Origin: CAUZIR01 sp034421295
GTDB taxonomy: Bacteria; Chloroflexota; Dehalococcoidia; Lucifugimonadales; UBA2962
DNA length: 56,794 nucleotides
NCBI GenBank assembly: GCA_034421295.1
Contig: DAOUKM010000005.1
Location: forward strand, 1 to 56,794
Reading direction: 5' to 3'
How positions within the stretch are numbered: the stretch's first letter is position 1; every line of letters begins with the position of its first letter. The notes under the pieces were generated by a model. It did not search any database. It worked only from the letters and a program-made list of their open reading frames with translations, and was not told where the DNA came from. Shown here in pieces: positions 31,169-39,901 of this stretch. The translations under genes and the position numbers were made by a program.

Positions 31169-33453
31169 CGGCCGCCATCGCCTTTTTGCGCGACTACACC
31201 AGAACCTTTACGGCCCTGATCCGAAAGGACCTGAAGGGTTACTTCGACCAGCCCACCGGCTACGTGCTGCTGGTGATCTTCGTTGCTGTCGTTTCGTGGT
31301 TCCATTTCCGCGCGGCGTTCTCAAGCGGCGAGGCGTCCCTGAGGGGCCTTTTCGACGTGATGCCCTTCGTCCTTGCGGTATTCGTACCGGCGGCGACCAT
31401 GAGGCTGCTGGCAGAGGAACTGCGGGACGGGACGCTCGAGTTGCTCCTGACCCAGCCGCTTCGCACATGGACGGTGCTTGGCGCAAAGTTCACGGCGGGC
31501 CTGGCGTTCGTTACGGTCGGCATCGTCCTTACCATCGGCATTCCGATCCTGGTCGAGACCGCGGGAGATTTGGACGGCGGGGCGGCGGCGGCCCAGTACA
31601 TTGGCGCCATCTTTTTCTCGGCGGCGCTGGTCGCCATAGGCCTGTTCACGTCGAGCCTGACGCGCAACCAGATCGTCGCGTTCATAGTCGCCCTTTTCAT
31701 AAACGTCGTGCTGATCGTCATCGGCCTTTCGTTCGTGACGCTCACCCTGCCCTCTTCGGCGGCGGTGCTGCTGCAGGACCTGAGCCCGATAACCCACTTC
31801 GGAAACATCGCCCGCGGCGTGATCGACCTGCGGGACATCATCTACTTCGTGGCCCTGACGGTGCTGTTTTTGTCCTGCAGCTACCTGATGCTCAGGGGCC
31901 GCACCCTCAGCCACCAGACCCAGCTCTACAAGAACCTCCGCCTGGGCGTGGCCGGGCTCATCCTAGGCTGCATCCTCGCCGGCTGGTTCGGGTCGTCGAT
32001 AGGCGGGCGCTGGGATCTGACCGATGACAAGCTGTTCACCCTCAGCCCGGCGACCAAAGAACTCGTCGAGGGGCTGGATGACCTGCTGACCATAAACTTC
32101 TATGCCTCGAGCGATCCGCCGGTGCAGCTCGCAGGCGCTAGCCGCGACATCGAGGGGTTCCTGGGCGACCTGGACCGCCAGTCGGACCTGGTCAGGGTGG
32201 TCAGGCACACGCCGGACAAGGACGACGAGTCGGAGGAGGAGGCGCGCACCGCCGGGGTGCCCCCGGTGCAGTTCAACATCCAGGGGCAGGACGAGCTTCA
32301 GGTCAAGGTCGGCTTCCTGGGCATGACCCTGAGCTACACGGACAGGCGCGAGGTCATCCGGTTCGTCGACTCGGTGGACGGCCTCGAGTACAGAGTGGCC
32401 ACGCTGGCCAACAAGATGGTGCGCCGCGACAAGAAGACGGTTGGCTTCCTCACCGGGCACGGGGAGAAGGCGCGCGACGCCGAGCTGCGCTTTTTGAACG
32501 CCCAGCTCGTCGAGCAGTACGATGTCGTCGACGTCCGGGCGGACGCCGAGGGCATGCTGGACCTTGAGGAGGTCGACGTGCTCGTGGTGGCCGGCCCCAC
32601 CGATCCGATCCCCCAGGCGGAGCGCGACCAGCTGGACGAGTTCTTTGCGCGGGGCGGCAAGGCTCTCTTCCTGGTCGACACCACCGTGGCTGATCCCAAC
32701 CGCTTCCTCGCCCTGCCCAACCCCGACACCCTCAACGACTTCATCCTCAGGTACGGCGTTTTCGTGCACGAGAACATCGTCATAGACCTTGAGTCGAACG
32801 AGACACTCTCGTTTACGACCCAGGTGGGCAACGTGCTGCTGCAGTACCCGTTCTGGATAAAGGCCCCCACCGTCGAGTCGAAGATATCCGGCAACACCGA
32901 GACCGTACTACTTCCGTGGGCGGCCTCGGTAGAGCTCGTCGATAGACCGGAGGTACGTGAGGTCGACCGCTTCATCCACCTGGTTGAGACGACCGAGTTC
33001 GGCGTCCTTCGCTGGCAGTACCAGGATATCAATCCCCAGCCCGACCTGTCTGGCTACGGGGTCGAGAGCGAAGAGTTCGGTAAGCATCTGCTCGCCGTAG
33101 GCCTGACGGGCACTGCGACGAGACCGGCGGCGGGCGAGAGCAATTTCCGCATGGTCGTGGTCGGCGATTCAGACTGGATCACCGACTCGATCGCAAGCAG
33201 GACCCCCGAGAACATCGTGCTCGCCCTTAACTGGGTCGACTGGCTGGCCCAGGAGGAGTCGCTCGCGAGCATCCGCTCCAAGGTGGTCACATCGCGCGAC
33301 CTGCTGTTTACCTCCAGCGCCCACAAGAACGCCGTCCAGTACGTGAACATCGTCGGCGTGCCGGTCCTTCTGGTGCTGGTGGGAGCGGTGCTGTTCCTGC
33401 GCAGGCGCCAGCTCACCCTGAGACGCTACGAGGAAGGGGGCGATTCGGAGTGA
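31165..33453 (+). CDS. Fused ABC-2 permease and GldG-type extracytoplasmic domain
   Basis: The protein has 762 residues in three parts. Residues 1-240 are an ABC-2 permease with six helices and the family cue KDLKGYFDQPTGYVLL, equivalent to GldF. A further helix near 265-285 is followed by a large extracytoplasmic domain (about 290-725) with TINFYASSDPP, KTVGFLTGHGEK and DVLVVAGPTDPIPQ, as in GldG-type proteins. A final helix lies near residue 740. In other bacteria GldF and GldG are often separate. Start ATG overlaps the ATPase stop (ATGA), and the stop overlaps the next start (GTGA). Together they make one membrane complex of unknown cargo. Confidence 0.88.
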   Translation: MTAAIAFLRDYTRTFTALIRKDLKGYFDQPTGYVLLVIFVAVVSWFHFRAAFSSGEASLRGLFDVMPFVLAVFVPAATMRLLAEELRDGTLELLLTQPLRTWTVLGAKFTAGLAFVTVGIVLTIGIPILVETAGDLDGGAAAAQYIGAIFFSAALVAIGLFTSSLTRNQIVAFIVALFINVVLIVIGLSFVTLTLPSSAAVLLQDLSPITHFGNIARGVIDLRDIIYFVALTVLFLSCSYLMLRGRTLSHQTQLYKNLRLGVAGLILGCILAGWFGSSIGGRWDLTDDKLFTLSPATKELVEGLDDLLTINFYASSDPPVQLAGASRDIEGFLGDLDRQSDLVRVVRHTPDKDDESEEEARTAGVPPVQFNIQGQDELQVKVGFLGMTLSYTDRREVIRFVDSVDGLEYRVATLANKMVRRDKKTVGFLTGHGEKARDAELRFLNAQLVEQYDVVDVRADAEGMLDLEEVDVLVVAGPTDPIPQAERDQLDEFFARGGKALFLVDTTVADPNRFLALPNPDTLNDFILRYGVFVHENIVIDLESNETLSFTTQVGNVLLQYPFWIKAPTVESKISGNTETVLLPWAASVELVDRPEVREVDRFIHLVETTEFGVLRWQYQDINPQPDLSGYGVESEEFGKHLLAVGLTGTATRPAAGESNFRMVVVGDSDWITDSIASRTPENIVLALNWVDWLAQEESLASIRSKVVTSRDLLFTSSAHKNAVQYVNIVGVPVLLVLVGAVLFLRRRQLTLRRYEEGGDSE

Positions 33454-34403
33454 AGAGCGGGCAGGTAGGCTACGTTCTACTGGCGCTGATCGCCCTGGCC
33501 GTAGCGGGCGTCATAGTGCGCCTGGTCTCGGGGGTCGGCGGGGATGAGACCCTCTCGGGCCTCTTGCCGGTGCAGCGGGACGTTATCGACCGCGTGACGA
33601 TCCGGACCACCACATCCGAGGCGATCCTGGTCAGGAGGGGCGATGCATGGACCGTGGGGACCCACCCGGCCTTTGAGCCCAAGCTCGACCAGATGTGGAG
33701 CGTCGTCGGCGAGTTCGAGGGGGCCCAGCTGGTCTCGAGCAATCCGGCCAACCACGAGCGCATGGGCGTAGACCCGCGGCAGGGCACAGAGATCATCTTC
33801 TTCCTCGGGCAGGCCGTGCAGGAGAAATTCACGATCGGCCGCTGGTCGCCGGACGTTCGCCAGTGCTTCCTTCGTAGGGGCGACGGGGACCTTGTTTACG
33901 CGGTGAACTGCCAGTTCGAGGACCTGTTCGACCCGGACCCGGACGGGTGGAGGAATCCGGTGATCATCAGCGTGGCCCTCGAGGTGCTCGACCGGGTGAC
34001 CATACGCTTCCCGAGCCAGAGCGACGACTTCTTCGAGATCGATGCTTCGGGCCAGTTCCCCATGGTGCTGCTGCCCGAGGGGCCCCAGCCGGCGAACCCG
34101 TTCACCGCCGAGGCGCTCGTAAGGGCCCTTCAGGTGCTGGTTGCCACGGGATTCGCATCCGAGGAGGAGGCCGAGGAATTCAACTTTGACGTCCCGGACG
34201 CATCGCTGCTCGTCAAGGCCAGGGAGGGCTCACAGATACCGACACAGCGGATCCTGTTCATCCGCCGCGAGGACGGCAACTACTACGCCAAGAACACCGC
34301 GCGAGCCGACGTGTTCATCATAGAAGGTGCGGTCGTCGACAGCTTCATGCTCCCGCTGAACAGCTACCTGATCCCCGAGGAGGCCCTGCCCGCCACCCCA
34401 TAG
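33450..34403 (+). CDS. DUF4340-type membrane-anchored protein
   Basis: The protein has 317 residues: an N-terminal transmembrane helix (about residues 6-26), then an extracytoplasmic beta-rich region with the repeated pattern D-R-V-T-I-R in two copies (about residues 45 and 188). This is the layout of DUF4340 proteins that accompany GldA/GldFG-like ABC systems. Start GTG 33450 overlaps the permease stop (GTGA). It ends the operon, and its stop codon forms one arm of a palindrome shared with the convergent DUF3500 gene. Its role in the complex is unknown. Confidence 0.78.
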   Translation: MKSGQVGYVLLALIALAVAGVIVRLVSGVGGDETLSGLLPVQRDVIDRVTIRTTTSEAILVRRGDAWTVGTHPAFEPKLDQMWSVVGEFEGAQLVSSNPANHERMGVDPRQGTEIIFFLGQAVQEKFTIGRWSPDVRQCFLRRGDGDLVYAVNCQFEDLFDPDPDGWRNPVIISVALEVLDRVTIRFPSQSDDFFEIDASGQFPMVLLPEGPQPANPFTAEALVRALQVLVATGFASEEEAEEFNFDVPDASLLVKAREGSQIPTQRILFIRREDGNYYAKNTARADVFIIEGAVVDSFMLPLNSYLIPEEALPATP

Positions 34404-34423
34404 GGCCGGGACCTTCGGCCCTA
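34401..34423. terminator. Bidirectional hairpin containing both stop codons
   Basis: TAGGGCCG and CGGCCCTA form a perfect 8-base-pair stem around a seven-base loop (GGACCTT). The TAG of the + strand gene is the start of the left arm, and the TAG of the minus-strand gene is the start of its own left arm. There is no T-tract. The symmetry suits termination of both convergent transcripts. Confidence 0.6.
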
Positions 34424-35413
34424 GTGCGAGTCGGCGTAGTGCTCGGCCAGGAGGTCCTGGCCGAAGTCCCCCTCGATGTCTCGCCACACCGAATGTATGT
34501 GGTTCGCGTTGTCCTGCGTGTTGTCGTACTCAACGAAGAATGCCGGCCCCTGCAGGCGGTAATAGTGGGGCTGGAACCGAAAGACGCTTCCGGCCCACCC
34601 GAACACTATGTTCTCAATGCCCTCTGACTCGATCTTCCTGAGCGCCTGGGCGGCAATATCGGGCGGCTTTCGCTCGGTGTAGACGCGGACCAGCCGCATC
34701 AGCCGGTCTCGCTGGTCGGCGGTCATCAGTGAGGCGGGCACGCCCAGAGGCGTGGCAATCTCCACCCGGCGGCTGGCCCGGGTGAAGAACTCCCTGGGCG
34801 TCACCGGGTATATGACGGCGCTCCGGCGCTGCCGCTCATCGAGCGAGACAAGGAGCGCCCTTCCCATCTCCTCCTCGTCCGGGAGGATGCGCTGCCCTTT
34901 GTGTGGTCCGTGCAGCACCTCGGCGCGATTGCAGCCCAGGAAGGAGGGCGTAACGGCGACAAGCTCATCGCCGAAGACCGAGTAGTTGAGGGAAACGTGG
35001 TGGCCCTCCACCCGCCATCCCCAGGGGCCATCTCCTGCCGGGTCCCCGAACACGGTGAAAAAGTACAGGCCCGGGTCGCGATCGTGCCAGAGCTGTCCGA
35101 CAGAGGATTCAATCTCGCCGAGAACGGCCTCGTTCTCCATTATCGCCAGCGCCTTTGCCGCACCCGACTCGCTTGCGCTCGCCCTTATCAGCGCCTCCGA
35201 GGCCTCCAGCTGCGCCCCGTCCATCTCGCGCCTGGGCAGGCCGTTTCGGGCCTTTGGGATGTAGTGCCAGTTCCCGCGCTCATGGGCGCTGAACGCGTAG
35301 ACGGCGCGCTCGCGCCTGGCGGGATCCAGCGTCGCCAGGAAGGCCGCAGCCGCGTCCGCCATTTCAGAGATCGTTTCGGGCGCCCTTATGCGCGTCTTTT
35401 CCGCCGTGGTCAT
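34421..35413 (-). CDS. DUF3500 domain-containing protein
   Basis: The 330-residue protein matches the DUF3500 pattern: an early A-A-A-A-F-L-A-T-L-D segment, H-E-R-G-N-W-H-Y-I-P, F-F-T-V-F-G-D-P, HHVSLNYSVFGDELVAVTPSFLG in the centre and FVEYDNTQDNANHIHSVWRD near the end. No signal peptide or membrane helix is present. The histidine- and aspartate-rich conserved blocks suggest a metal-dependent enzyme, but no activity is established that I know of. The start ATG has GGAGGAG nine bases upstream. It is 40 bases downstream of the NHL-repeat gene on the same strand and is probably co-transcribed. Confidence 0.83.
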   Translation of the reverse strand: MTTAEKTRIRAPETISEMADAAAAFLATLDPARRERAVYAFSAHERGNWHYIPKARNGLPRREMDGAQLEASEALIRASASESGAAKALAIMENEAVLGEIESSVGQLWHDRDPGLYFFTVFGDPAGDGPWGWRVEGHHVSLNYSVFGDELVAVTPSFLGCNRAEVLHGPHKGQRILPDEEEMGRALLVSLDERQRRSAVIYPVTPREFFTRASRRVEIATPLGVPASLMTADQRDRLMRLVRVYTERKPPDIAAQALRKIESEGIENIVFGWAGSVFRFQPHYYRLQGPAFFVEYDNTQDNANHIHSVWRDIEGDFGQDLLAEHYADSH

Positions 35414-35453
35414 TGCATCAACTCCTCCGGGAGGTCCTGGCTAGTCGGCGGCC

Positions 35454-36410
35454 TCAGTCCGCCACCCTCACCAGCTTTCGCAGGCTGAAGATCTCTGTGG
35501 CCTCATCTATCCAGCCCCTGCTCGCCGTTGCGGCCACCTCACCCAGGTAGACATCGCCGCGCCCGTCGACCGCAAGGGCGTGAGGCGCGGTCATCTGGCC
35601 GGGATCCGGGCCGAAGCCGAGGTGACCTACCTTTGCGACCCTCTCTCCGGACCTGGTCAGCACGCTCATGCGCGGGCCTATGTTCGGCACCTCACGGTTT
35701 ACGGTCATCCCGAAGCCCAGCTCGCCCACGTACAAAAGGCCGTCGCTGCCTATCCGAATGGTGCACGGGCGGTGGACGTTGTTGTACTGGGTCTGGAAGT
35801 TGCCCCGCCCGTCGAACACCTGTATCCGGTGGTTCTCGCGGTCGGCGACGTAGACATATCCGTCCTCGTCCACGGCGATGTTGTGCGGGATCGAGAACTC
35901 GCCCGGGTCCACGCCCGGACCGCCCCAGCTCAGGATGTGCTCTCCCTCGGCCGAAAAGCGGTGGACCGCCGAGTTCTTGTAGCCGTCACTTATGAGCAGG
36001 TCCCCGGTCTTCGGGTCAATTGCCACATCGGTAGGCATGTTAAAGGGCGTCCCGGAGTGCGGTGCGGAAGCGACGCCGGGCTCCCCTATGGTCATCAGCA
36101 CCTTTCCGTCGGCGGTCACCTGCCTGATTGCGTGCCCGAAGTGGTCGGTCGTGTAGAAGGTGTTGTCTGGGCCCGCGGTGATCGCATGTGGATTGGCGAA
36201 CATCCCCTGGCCCCAGCTCGTGACGAAGGTGCCGTCGCTCTCGAACACGATGACCGGGTGGTCGCCCCTGGCAAATACGTAGACGCGCCCGTCTGCGCCG
36301 ATGGCAACGCCGGCGATCTCCCTCCACCCGACGCCGACCGGGGGCCTCGCCCACTCGGTGTCGTTCAGGTACGTATGTGCTCCCTGTCCAAGCTTTACCG
36401 CGGTAGTCAT
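35454..36410 (-). CDS. NHL-repeat beta-propeller protein
   Basis: This 318-residue protein has about six NHL repeats, recognised by F-x-x-P-x-x-I/V-A-V-D or I-T-A-G cores followed by G-x-V-Y-V-A-D-x-x-N-H-R-I-Q-V-F; the clearest is at about residues 165-185. It resembles the propeller of peptidyl-alpha-hydroxyglycine lyases and related lactonase-like proteins. There is no export signal. It could be an enzyme or a binding scaffold. AGGGGG precedes ATG 36410 and a TATCAT box lies about 29 bases upstream. It is divergent from the MOSC gene. Confidence 0.8.
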   Translation of the reverse strand: MTTAVKLGQGAHTYLNDTEWARPPVGVGWREIAGVAIGADGRVYVFARGDHPVIVFESDGTFVTSWGQGMFANPHAITAGPDNTFYTTDHFGHAIRQVTADGKVLMTIGEPGVASAPHSGTPFNMPTDVAIDPKTGDLLISDGYKNSAVHRFSAEGEHILSWGGPGVDPGEFSIPHNIAVDEDGYVYVADRENHRIQVFDGRGNFQTQYNNVHRPCTIRIGSDGLLYVGELGFGMTVNREVPNIGPRMSVLTRSGERVAKVGHLGFGPDPGQMTAPHALAVDGRGDVYLGEVAATASRGWIDEATEIFSLRKLVRVAD

Positions 36411-36520
36411 GGCACGCCCCCTGCGAGGATCGGGCTAATGATAAGCGCAGCGGGGCCGCTTTGGGAGGGCCGGCGCTTGTGGCGACGCCGGCGGTGCCGT
36501 AATCTAGCGGCTCAGCCGTC

Positions 36521-36526
36521 TATAGT
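36521..36526 (+). promoter_or_regulatory. -10 box TATAGT for the MOSC gene
   Basis: TATAGT is followed by a ribosome site GGAGG (36534-36538) and ATG at 36546. The predicted leader is only about 13 bases and just includes the ribosome site. No clear -35 box. Confidence 0.4.
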
Positions 36527-36545
36527 CGCCCGCGGAGGTGCAGGA

Positions 36546-36980
36546 ATGGTCGATTCAAGCGGTACCGTCTCTCAGGTGCAGGTCTCCCCGGTCAGGCGAC
36601 AGCCGATGACCGTGCTCGATCAGGCCCAATTCCGGGCCGGGCACGGCATAGATGGCGACCGTCACGCGGGCCGAACGGGCACCCGGCAGGTGCTGATCAT
36701 GGACTCTGAGACCCAGAGCGAGTTCGGGATCGGCCCCGCCGTTACCCGGGAGAACGTGACGACCACCGGACTTGACCTGTCGAGCCTGCGGCGCGGCATG
36801 CGAGTTCGGCTGGGCGAGTCTGCGGTGGTGGAGATCACCGGGGACTGCGACCCGTGCTCGCAGATGGACGAGGCGAAGCCCGGGCTCCGTGAGGAGATCG
36901 CGGGCCGGCGCGGCGTGCTCGGAAGGATCGTCGCCGACGGTGCGGTGCGTCCGGGTGACGCGATAGTAGTCGACGGATAG
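36546..36980 (+). CDS. MOSC domain protein
   Basis: The 144-residue protein is a single MOSC (molybdenum cofactor sulfurase C-terminal) domain. It shows HGIDGDRHAGRTGTRQVLIM, ENVTTTGLDLSSL and the conserved cysteine in C-D-P-C-S-Q-M. MOSC proteins bind or transfer sulfur and molybdenum cofactor and can reduce N-hydroxylated compounds with partners. That fits the Mo-hydroxylase gene 10 kb away, though the link is only inference. ATG 36546 has GGAGG eight bases upstream; the long frame before it overlaps the NHL gene and is spurious. The next gene follows 19 bases later. Confidence 0.87.
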   Translation: MVDSSGTVSQVQVSPVRRQPMTVLDQAQFRAGHGIDGDRHAGRTGTRQVLIMDSETQSEFGIGPAVTRENVTTTGLDLSSLRRGMRVRLGESAVVEITGDCDPCSQMDEAKPGLREEIAGRRGVLGRIVADGAVRPGDAIVVDG

Positions 36981-36999
36981 GAGCCTGGCGAAAGACCCG

Positions 37000-37941
37000 A
37001 TGGGCCCGACCTACGAGATCTGGCTTAACGGAGAGTACTACCCCCGCGACCGGGCGCAGATATCGATGCTCGATCGGGGATTCAAGCTCGGCGACGTCGT
37101 CTACGACACCCTCAGGACGTTCGACGGGCGCCTCTACAAGCTGAGCGAGCACCTGGAGCGCTTCGAGCGGACGCTCAGGTACGTCCGCATAGATCCGGGC
37201 CTTTCGATGACGAGCCTCGGAAGGCTCATACAGGAGGTCGTCGATCGCAACGAGCCGGTGAGGCGCGAGTTCGGCGACGACTATATGATCTCGCCGATAG
37301 TCACCCGCGGGACCGGATACAGGATCAAGGACGCTGGAGCTCCCAGCGTCTCGGTCTTCATAGACCCCATCGACTTTACGTCCTACGGGCCCATGTACTC
37401 GCGCGGAGCGCGCGGCGTGATCACCCGGTCGCGCAGTCTTTCCCCCCAGCAACTGGATCCGAAGGTAAAGCACTTTTCCCGCCTCAGCTACGTCATGGCC
37501 GACCTTGAGGCCTCCGACGCCGATCCGCAGGCCTTTCCCATCATGCTCGACATGGACGGCAACGTAACCGAGAGCGTAGGGTCCAATTTCGCCATCGTGA
37601 GCGGCGGTGCGATACGCACCCCCCGAGACACGGCGATCCTTCAGGGCGTGTCCAGGCTCGCGATCGGAGAGCTCGCCGCGACCCTCGACATACCCGTCAT
37701 CGAGGAAGATCTTCAGCCCTACGACGTGTACACCGCCGACGAGGCCTTCCTGTGCTCGACGCCGTTTTGCCTGCTTCCCGTCGGCAGCGTCGATAACCGC
37801 GGCATAGCAGGCGGCAACGTGCCGGGGCCGGTGACCTCGCGGCTCCTTGCCGCCTGGTCCGAGCAGGTCGGGCTCGACATCGTGGACCAGGCGATTCGAC
37901 TGGGCAGGGCCGCCACGGCATGGAGTGGCGCGGGGCCTTAG
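37000..37941 (+). CDS. Class IV PLP aminotransferase (BCAT/D-amino-acid transaminase superfamily)
   Basis: This 313-residue fold type IV enzyme begins WLNGEYYPRDRAQISMLDRGFKLGD with the typical Y-D-T-L-R-T-F-D-G-R-L-Y-K-L-S-E-H-L-E-R segment. The PLP lysine lies in D-P-K-V-K-H-F-S-R, and N-V-T-E-S-V-G-S-N-F follows. Members include branched-chain aminotransferase, D-amino-acid aminotransferase and aminodeoxychorismate lyase. Specificity loops do not point to one of these. A second related gene lies at 39902-40825 on the other strand, with RidA in between. Start ATG 37000 is 19 bases after the MOSC stop. Confidence 0.86.
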   Translation: MGPTYEIWLNGEYYPRDRAQISMLDRGFKLGDVVYDTLRTFDGRLYKLSEHLERFERTLRYVRIDPGLSMTSLGRLIQEVVDRNEPVRREFGDDYMISPIVTRGTGYRIKDAGAPSVSVFIDPIDFTSYGPMYSRGARGVITRSRSLSPQQLDPKVKHFSRLSYVMADLEASDADPQAFPIMLDMDGNVTESVGSNFAIVSGGAIRTPRDTAILQGVSRLAIGELAATLDIPVIEEDLQPYDVYTADEAFLCSTPFCLLPVGSVDNRGIAGGNVPGPVTSRLLAAWSEQVGLDIVDQAIRLGRAATAWSGAGP

Positions 37942-38091
37942 CGCAGGCGTCGTCCGATCGGCCAGAGCGCAGCCTTTATCGACCCGTCCGACGCCCGGGC
38001 GCGGCTTGACGCTCGGATTTGGCGATTGCTAGCCTTGGCGCGCCGGTCCCGCCCCTGAGCGCGGCCGGGGAGTAGACGAGGAGGACATCCA

Positions 38092-39144
38092 TTGGCCAAA
38101 TCCGAGATCTCAGGCCTGGTCCAGACGGTGACCGGGGCCGTGGACCCGGCGACCCTCGGCCCAACGATGACCCATGAGCACCTGCTCATCGAGTTCACGA
38201 CGATGTTCGTTGAGCCCGAGGAGGCCTCTCGAAAGTTCCTTGCGCACCAGAAGCTCTCCCTGGAGAACCTCGGATGGGTCCGATACAACTGGACCTCCAA
38301 CTACGACAACCTGCTGCTGATCGACGAGAAGGCCGCGGTGGAAGAGGCGATGTACTACCGGCTCGAGGGGGGAGGCACCATAGTGGATGCCACGACCCTG
38401 GGGATAGGACGCGACCCGCTGGCCCTTGCTCGCATCTCACGGGCGACCGACCTCAACGTTGTGATGGGTGCCGGCTGGTACATCGACAAGGTCCACCCCG
38501 AGGAGATGGGCGAGCGGACCGAGTCAGATCTGGCCGACCAGATGGTGACCGAACTGACCGATGGCGTGGGCGACACGGGCGTCCGGGCCGGCATCATAGG
38601 TGAGATCGGCTGTTCGTGGCCCCTTACGGACAACGAGAGAAAGGTGCTTCGCGCCGCGGCAACCGCCCAGCAGGAAACAGGGGCCCCGGTCCTGATACAT
38701 CCCGGCCGCGACCCCTCGGCGCCCCGGGAGATCCTCGATGTCCTCGCCGAGGCGGGAGGGGACATAGAGCGGGTCATCATGGGGCACCTTGACCGCACGG
38801 TGTTCGACGACGCCGAGACGCTCGAACTTGCCAGGAGTGGCTGCTACATGGAGTACGACCTATTCGGCAGCGAGTCCTCACACTATCCCCTGCCCGGCGC
38901 CTACATGCCGAACGACGTCCAGCGGATGGATAAGCTCCAGCTACTGGTCGAGAACGGCTTCGGAAGGAAGCTGCTGGTGGCCCAGGACATATGCACCAAG
39001 CACAGGCTGGTAAGGTACGGCGGCCACGGCTACCAGCACATTCTCGAGAACATAGTCCCGCGGATGAAGCAGAGAGGCTTTTCGGCCGAGGAGGTCGCCG
39101 ACATAACGACCGGAAATCCAGCGGCCATACTGGCCTTCGAGTGA
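38092..39144 (+). CDS. Phosphotriesterase-family metal hydrolase
   Basis: This 350-residue TIM-barrel hydrolase has the first metal pair in T-M-T-H-E-H (His28 and His30). The bridging residue in IIGEIGCSWP is Glu rather than carbamylated Lys, followed by VLIHPGRD and VIMGHLDRT with further metal ligands. Family members are lactonases, phosphotriesterases or amidases, and the Glu type is often a lactonase. The start is TTG 38092 with GAGGAGG upstream. The 150 bases before it contain no gene. The RidA gene follows 57 bases later on the same strand. Natural substrate unknown. Confidence 0.86.
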   Translation: MAKSEISGLVQTVTGAVDPATLGPTMTHEHLLIEFTTMFVEPEEASRKFLAHQKLSLENLGWVRYNWTSNYDNLLLIDEKAAVEEAMYYRLEGGGTIVDATTLGIGRDPLALARISRATDLNVVMGAGWYIDKVHPEEMGERTESDLADQMVTELTDGVGDTGVRAGIIGEIGCSWPLTDNERKVLRAAATAQQETGAPVLIHPGRDPSAPREILDVLAEAGGDIERVIMGHLDRTVFDDAETLELARSGCYMEYDLFGSESSHYPLPGAYMPNDVQRMDKLQLLVENGFGRKLLVAQDICTKHRLVRYGGHGYQHILENIVPRMKQRGFSAEEVADITTGNPAAILAFE

Positions 39145-39201
39145 CCGAGCAGACACCATTAACGCCATCCAGATAGGAACGACATAACCGGAGGTCCCCA
39201 A

Positions 39202-39672
39202 TTGGGAAAGATAGACGACCGTATAGCAGAACTCGGGATCACCCTGCCCGACCCCCAGGCGCCGGTGGCCAACTACGTACCCAGCGTACGCACCGGCAAC
39301 CTGATCTACCTTTCAGGGCTGGGCCCCGCGGCGGCCGAAGACGGCAGCACCCCCAACGGTAAGCTGGGGCAAGACCTGGGGACGGAGGAGGGCTATAAGG
39401 CCGCGCGCCTGGTGGGCGTCAACATGCTCGCTCGTATGAAGCAGGCCGTGGACGGTGACCTTGACCGCGTAAAGCGTGTCGTAAAGCTGCTGTCGATGGT
39501 CAACTCGACGGGCGACTTCACAGAGCATCCCCAGGTCGCCAACGGCTGCTCCGACCTGATGGTTGAGGTATTCGGAGACAAGGGTCGCCACGCGCGCTCG
39601 GCGGTCGGCATGGCAAACCTGCCGGGCAACATACCAGTCGAGATAGAGGTGATCCTGGAGGTCGAGGACTGA
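39202..39672 (+). CDS. RidA family enamine/imine deaminase
   Basis: This 156-residue YjgF/RidA protein shows GNLIYLSGLGP at about residues 33-43 and the conserved Arg in A-R-S-A-V-G-M-A-N-L-P near residue 133, then VEIEVILEVED at the end. RidA proteins hydrolyse reactive enamines and imines made by PLP or amino-acid-oxidising enzymes. The neighbours (two class IV transaminases, a dehydratase-like enzyme and an FAD amine oxidase in the window) make that role plausible. The start is TTG 39202 with GGAGG upstream. A GC hairpin begins right after the stop. Confidence 0.9.
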   Translation: MGKIDDRIAELGITLPDPQAPVANYVPSVRTGNLIYLSGLGPAAAEDGSTPNGKLGQDLGTEEGYKAARLVGVNMLARMKQAVDGDLDRVKRVVKLLSMVNSTGDFTEHPQVANGCSDLMVEVFGDKGRHARSAVGMANLPGNIPVEIEVILEVED

Positions 39673-39686
39673 GGGCGGGTCCGCCC
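39673..39686 (+). terminator. GC hairpin directly after the RidA stop codon
   Basis: GGGCG-GGTC-CGCCC gives a 5-base-pair stem and four-base loop beginning at the base after TGA 39670-39672. No T-tract follows. A candidate terminator for the preceding operon. The remaining 215 bases before the next gene hold no clear gene. Confidence 0.45.
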
Positions 39687-39901
39687 ACGCGGATCGACTC
39701 CGGATAGTTCCGCCAGTTACAGGCCTCCGAGGACATCGACCCCGGGAAGGGCGTCATCCTTGACTGCGAGTGGCCCGCCAGTCTCTGGGCGCACTTCACC
39801 GAGGGCCGGCATGCCGTGAGCACTCTTGGGGGAGTGTACGGCCCAGCTCAGATGCCTCCACCCTATCTAGCCGCGCCGGTTCCTCTAGCCCGCGCGGGCG
39901 A

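Noticed and set aside
37942..38091. Promoter with TTGACG before the phosphotriesterase-like gene
   Set aside because: TTGACG is present but no acceptable -10 box lies 16-18 bases downstream.
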